Shown here in pieces: positions 60,922 to 64,000 of a stretch of DNA of 64,000 bases. The DNA lies in assembly GCA_963742865.1 (NCBI GenBank), contig CAVUNW010000088.1, positions 124,001-188,000 on the forward strand, in the 5' to 3' direction. A program made the position numbers and the translations under genes. The notes below the pieces were generated by a model. The model was not told the origin of the DNA and ran no database searches. It saw only the letters and a list, made by a program, of their open reading frames with translations. Each line of letters begins with the position of its first letter. The first letter of the stretch is position 1. This DNA comes from Bog-532 sp963742865 (lineage in GTDB: Bacteria; Actinomycetota; Actinomycetes; Streptosporangiales; Streptosporangiaceae).

Positions 60922-61098
60922 ACACTAGACTGGGGTGCCCGAGAGCGGTCTTTCTTGCCCGGCGTGCGCTGGCTGTCGGAACGCAGCCGGGTTATGGTTA
61001 CCGTAGGGCGGGAGACTTCCTCGCGCCGCGACCCAGCACCGAGCAGAGCGCCATTCGGGCAGCGGCCGCCCTGGACCCCCTCGGCCTGATCATCGCGC

Positions 61099-63357
61099 CT
61101 AATGGAACTCCAGGTATTGCCAGAACCACGAGATTCCCAGGTGTGGGTGAAAATCCCCCTGGGTTAGCAGGTAGATGTTCGCGGTGCCGGTTTCGCGCAG
61201 CAGCAGGTGCGTCAGGCCCTCCCGCATGGTAAGCACCGGTCCCTCAACCGGCAACGTCGTTGTGGAGCCCGCCCCCCCAATCGCGACCTCCTGCCAGTCG
61301 GACCATGCCCCCTGGGTGTCCTCGGTTCGCACCCACAGCCAGGGCGGAGACCCCGGAGATGCAGGCGCGGGCACTGGCTCGGTGGCGAATAGGACCAGGT
61401 CGCCGTCGCTGAGCTGGGCCACGGTGACGTCAGCGAGATCCCGGCCGGGCTCATCGCCCTGCTTCGGGCGGTCGAGGGCTGTCCAGCCCGACCAGGATCC
61501 GCCACCTTGTACTTGCGCGCAATGCCAGATGACGCCGTCTGGGCTGACCATCAGCAGTTCCAGGCAGCCGTTGCCGTTGCGGGCGACAGCGAGCCTGCTG
61601 CCGGCCAGGCGGCCGGGGGAGCTGCCTAGCGACTGCCAGCCTGACCAGTTGCCGCCCGCCTGCTGTTGCCAGCAGTGCTGGACGGTGTCGTTGGCGTTGG
61701 TGGTGGCGAACAGTTCCAGGCGTCCGTCGGCGTTGATCGCAGTGACGAGCGGCCCGGCTGTGCCGTCGCCGTCTGGGCCACCGGGAAGCCCGAGCGACTC
61801 CCAGTCCGACCAGACACCCCCGGTCTGCGTTTGCCAGATGTGCCACACCGTAAAGTCATTGCGGACCACGAAGATTTCAAGGCGCCCATCGGCGTTGCCG
61901 ATGAGCGACGGCGCCGGATCCGGCGGGCGGGCACCCACCTGCGCGGTGACGACCGGTTCCCCACCTGGCTGCCCGAGCGACTGCCAGGCCGACCAGCCGG
62001 CCCCGGGACCGGGGTCCTCCCGGGCGTGCCACACCGCTCCGTCCTTACCGGACACGACGATCTCCACCAGCCTGCTGCCATCGCGGGCCGCCGCCGGGCG
62101 GCAAGCCAGCACGCCGCCGGCGGGCTGGCCAACCTTGGACCAGTCAATAAAGGAGCCGTTGCCGCTCAGCACCCTGCCGGCCCAGACAGCATCGGGGCCG
62201 GAACCGTCCACCCCGGTTGCCGTGAACACCAGGTCCTCGTTGCCCTGAGCCGCCGCAACGGCCAGACCGTCGAACCGCTCCGGTGACCACCAGTTGACCC
62301 ATATGTGCGGGTCGCTGTCGCTGCCGCTGTCGTTGTCCCAGACGAACACGTAGGGCCTGCTCTGGCAGGAGACCGCGGCGATGGTATTCAGCGGGAAATC
62401 CGTGCCTGGTGGGGTGTCCTGCTCAGTCCAATGCCAAGCGCTGCCGTCCCACCAGTTGACCCATAGATGCGCTTCGGTCTGTTGCCTGTCCTCGGTCTTT
62501 GTGAACACCATGGGCATGTCCTGGCGGGAGGCGGTGGCGATTTCATCAATCCGGAGGAAGTCCGGGCCGGGCGGGCTGCCGTGGTCTTTCCAGTGCCAGG
62601 CTTGGCCGTCCCACCAGTTGGCCCACAGGTGCCCGTCGCTGCCAAAGGTGAATACGTAGGGCCTGCCCTGGCAGGAGGCCGTGGCGATAGCCGGCAAGTC
62701 GCCGTCCGAGCCGAGCCCGACGGTCTGGCCGTGCGGGGTGCCCTGGTCTTTCCAGTGCCAGGCGTGGCCGTCCGACCAGTTGACCCACAGGTGCCCGTCG
62801 CCGCCAAAGACGAATGCCATGGGATTGCTGTTATAGGAGGCCGTGGCGATGTGAAACGGGTTGAGGGTCTGGCCGTGCGGGGTGCCCTGGTCCTGCCAGT
62901 GCCAGGCGTGGCCATCCCACCAGTTGACCCACAAGTGCCCGTCGCTGCCAAAGACGAATGCCATGGGATTGCTGTTATAGGAGGCCGTGGCGATAACCCA
63001 CGGGTTGAGGGTCTGACCGTGCGGGGTGCCCTGGTCCTGCCAGTGCCAGGCGTGGCCGTCCCAGCAGTTGACCCACAAATGCCCGTTGTGGCCCCAGACG
63101 AATGCCATGGGATTGTTTTTATAGACGGCCGTGGCGATAGGCGACAGCGACGGTTTGAGGGTCTGGTCGTGCGGGGCGCCGTAGTCCTCCCAGTGCGAGG
63201 CTTGGCCGTCCCACCAGCTGGCCCACAGGTGCCCGTTGTGGCCCCAGACAAACACGTAGGGCCTGCCCTGGCAGGAGACAGGAGCGATGAACGTCAGCTC
63301 AAGCGTCTGGCCGTGCGGGGCGCCCAGGTCATTCCACTGCCATGCCATAATCATCAA
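61099..63357 (-). CDS. Tandem seven-bladed beta-propeller (PLL/tectonin-like lectin) protein
   Basis: A 752-residue protein from the ATG at 63357 behind GGAAGG. Residues 1-370 contain seven repeats of about 48 residues (pattern GSDGHLWVNWWDGHAWHW, then QDQGTPHGQT); the opening MAWQWNDLGAP matches a blade's last strand and would close the ring. Residues 370-752 contain about seven divergent repeats with WSDWESLG-type strands and DGRLELFA loops, like PLL/fucose-lectin propellers. Three central blades are nearly identical in DNA. No signal peptide or membrane segment. Probable sugar-binding protein, intracellular or released by an unusual route. Confidence 0.75.
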   Translation of the reverse strand: MMIMAWQWNDLGAPHGQTLELTFIAPVSCQGRPYVFVWGHNGHLWASWWDGQASHWEDYGAPHDQTLKPSLSPIATAVYKNNPMAFVWGHNGHLWVNCWDGHAWHWQDQGTPHGQTLNPWVIATASYNSNPMAFVFGSDGHLWVNWWDGHAWHWQDQGTPHGQTLNPFHIATASYNSNPMAFVFGGDGHLWVNWSDGHAWHWKDQGTPHGQTVGLGSDGDLPAIATASCQGRPYVFTFGSDGHLWANWWDGQAWHWKDHGSPPGPDFLRIDEIATASRQDMPMVFTKTEDRQQTEAHLWVNWWDGSAWHWTEQDTPPGTDFPLNTIAAVSCQSRPYVFVWDNDSGSDSDPHIWVNWWSPERFDGLAVAAAQGNEDLVFTATGVDGSGPDAVWAGRVLSGNGSFIDWSKVGQPAGGVLACRPAAARDGSRLVEIVVSGKDGAVWHAREDPGPGAGWSAWQSLGQPGGEPVVTAQVGARPPDPAPSLIGNADGRLEIFVVRNDFTVWHIWQTQTGGVWSDWESLGLPGGPDGDGTAGPLVTAINADGRLELFATTNANDTVQHCWQQQAGGNWSGWQSLGSSPGRLAGSRLAVARNGNGCLELLMVSPDGVIWHCAQVQGGGSWSGWTALDRPKQGDEPGRDLADVTVAQLSDGDLVLFATEPVPAPASPGSPPWLWVRTEDTQGAWSDWQEVAIGGAGSTTTLPVEGPVLTMREGLTHLLLRETGTANIYLLTQGDFHPHLGISWFWQYLEFH

Positions 63358-63452
63358 ACCTTCCTACAGGAAAATTGCCGCGTAGGAGATATGCGGGCAC
63401 TCACATTATTGTGCAGGGGTAGATTCACATTACCGCCCCGACTGATAATGCT

Positions 63453-63779
63453 TTAAGTTTGCATCAGATGCTGTTCATTGCGGGCGGCCCGGGTTGCTGT
63501 CTGGCCAGTAACCGGGCGATTTATGAATACCTGGCCGAGCGGAACCCAGCACGATCCGGCAGCGAATCGCGCGGCGTTATGGCTTGGTGGGCAGTGCGGC
63601 CGCGGATTGCCAGTGCCGTACCAGCCGCCGGGCAGTAGCGGGGCGTGTGCGCTACTACCGCCGAAACCTGTATTTGTAGCCAGGCGGCCGACCTCAAAGG
63701 CCAACACAGCAGAGACTAGCCATGCGGGCAGTCCCACGGTGGCCATGAGGACGCCGATAACCGCATTCGATCGGTTCAT
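63453..63779 (-). CDS. Hypothetical single-helix protein
   Basis: A 108-residue protein from the ATG at 63779 (GGGGGGAAAT upstream): one hydrophobic helix (AVIGVLMATVGLPAWLVSAV, about 5-24) and a Gly/Pro/Asn-rich outside part. It lies 95 bases upstream of the propeller gene on the same strand and could be co-transcribed. No family recognised; GC lower than in core genes. Confidence 0.45.
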   Translation of the reverse strand: MNRSNAVIGVLMATVGLPAWLVSAVLAFEVGRLATNTGFGGSSAHAPLLPGGWYGTGNPRPHCPPSHNAARFAAGSCWVPLGQVFINRPVTGQTATRAARNEQHLMQT

Positions 63780-64000
63780 GCCAATTTCCCCCCGATAGGC
63801 GTCGAGATAGTTGTAATGCCAGAGCGTACGGCTGTCAATACTGCCGGAGTGACAATTTCCGGCGCTTCGGTGACCAGCAAGCCCGGCCTCCCCCATCCTC
63901 TCCGATAGCCGCCGGGTCTTGCTGCACACGATCACTGCTCAAGCGTGGCGCACACGCCATCGCGGGCAGCGCAGCGAACGCCCGTGACAGTGATCTGTGC

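Noticed and set aside
62380..63251. Regularly spaced repeats considered as a CRISPR array
   Set aside because: Units of about 145 bp are coding repeats of the propeller blades, with no 20-40 bp spacers.

Overview
The window is chromosomal DNA of a high-GC actinomycete. GC is about 70% with strong G/C third positions, GTG and TTG starts are frequent, and several families are typical of the group (SigR-type ECF sigma factor, DUF2530, DUF3027 and DUF3263 proteins, CIRCE-controlled groEL, ThrC with a ThiS/MoaD partner, the rsmI/pmt and metG-tatD-rsmA-ispE-ABC-F neighbourhoods). The gene order resembles Streptomyces and Streptosporangiales, but nothing here fixes the genus.

Layout. 1-2 kb: cysteine dioxygenase (cut by the edge) behind a leader-peptide-like ORF, and a divergent trans-aconitate methyltransferase/TamR-type pair. 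2-9 kb: minus-strand housekeeping block ABC-F, ispE, rsmA, tatD, metG. 9-15 kb: glycosyltransferases, rsmI, protein mannosyltransferase and a SigR-like sigma factor without a visible anti-sigma gene. 15-20 kb: an SDR remnant, a KamA-type radical SAM enzyme, plsX, argS. 20-28 kb: two related exported proteins followed by an OmpR-type two-component system, a SpoIIE phosphatase and a DtxR regulator. 28-45 kb: pdxH, citrate synthase, serC, thpR-MFS-MarR, DUF2530/DUF3027, cold-shock genes, orphan groEL with two CIRCE operators, thrC-thiS/moaD behind a SAM-I (S-box) riboswitch, otsA and otsB. 45-54 kb: SAM hydrolase, a subtilase-like membrane protein that has lost all its catalytic residues, plsC, a phosphatase-like membrane protein, MarR and LCP genes. 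53.9-64 kb is an accessory region with gene remnants (LLM oxidoreductase, MFS, methyltransferase, MerR, IS630 transposase), a 3' tRNA fragment that looks like an attachment-site scar, and a 752-residue tandem beta-propeller protein.

Two features run through the window. First, a structured intergenic repeat of about 150-185 bp occurs four times in the same orientation (5.1, 6.9, 15.4 and 43.8 kb), each time against a gene end or start. Second, at least six otherwise conserved genes are broken by single-base frame changes, mostly in G/C-rich runs. In core genes these are probably consensus errors. In the 53.9-58 kb region real decay is more likely.

The last 221 bases (63780-64000) show no gene or clear signal.
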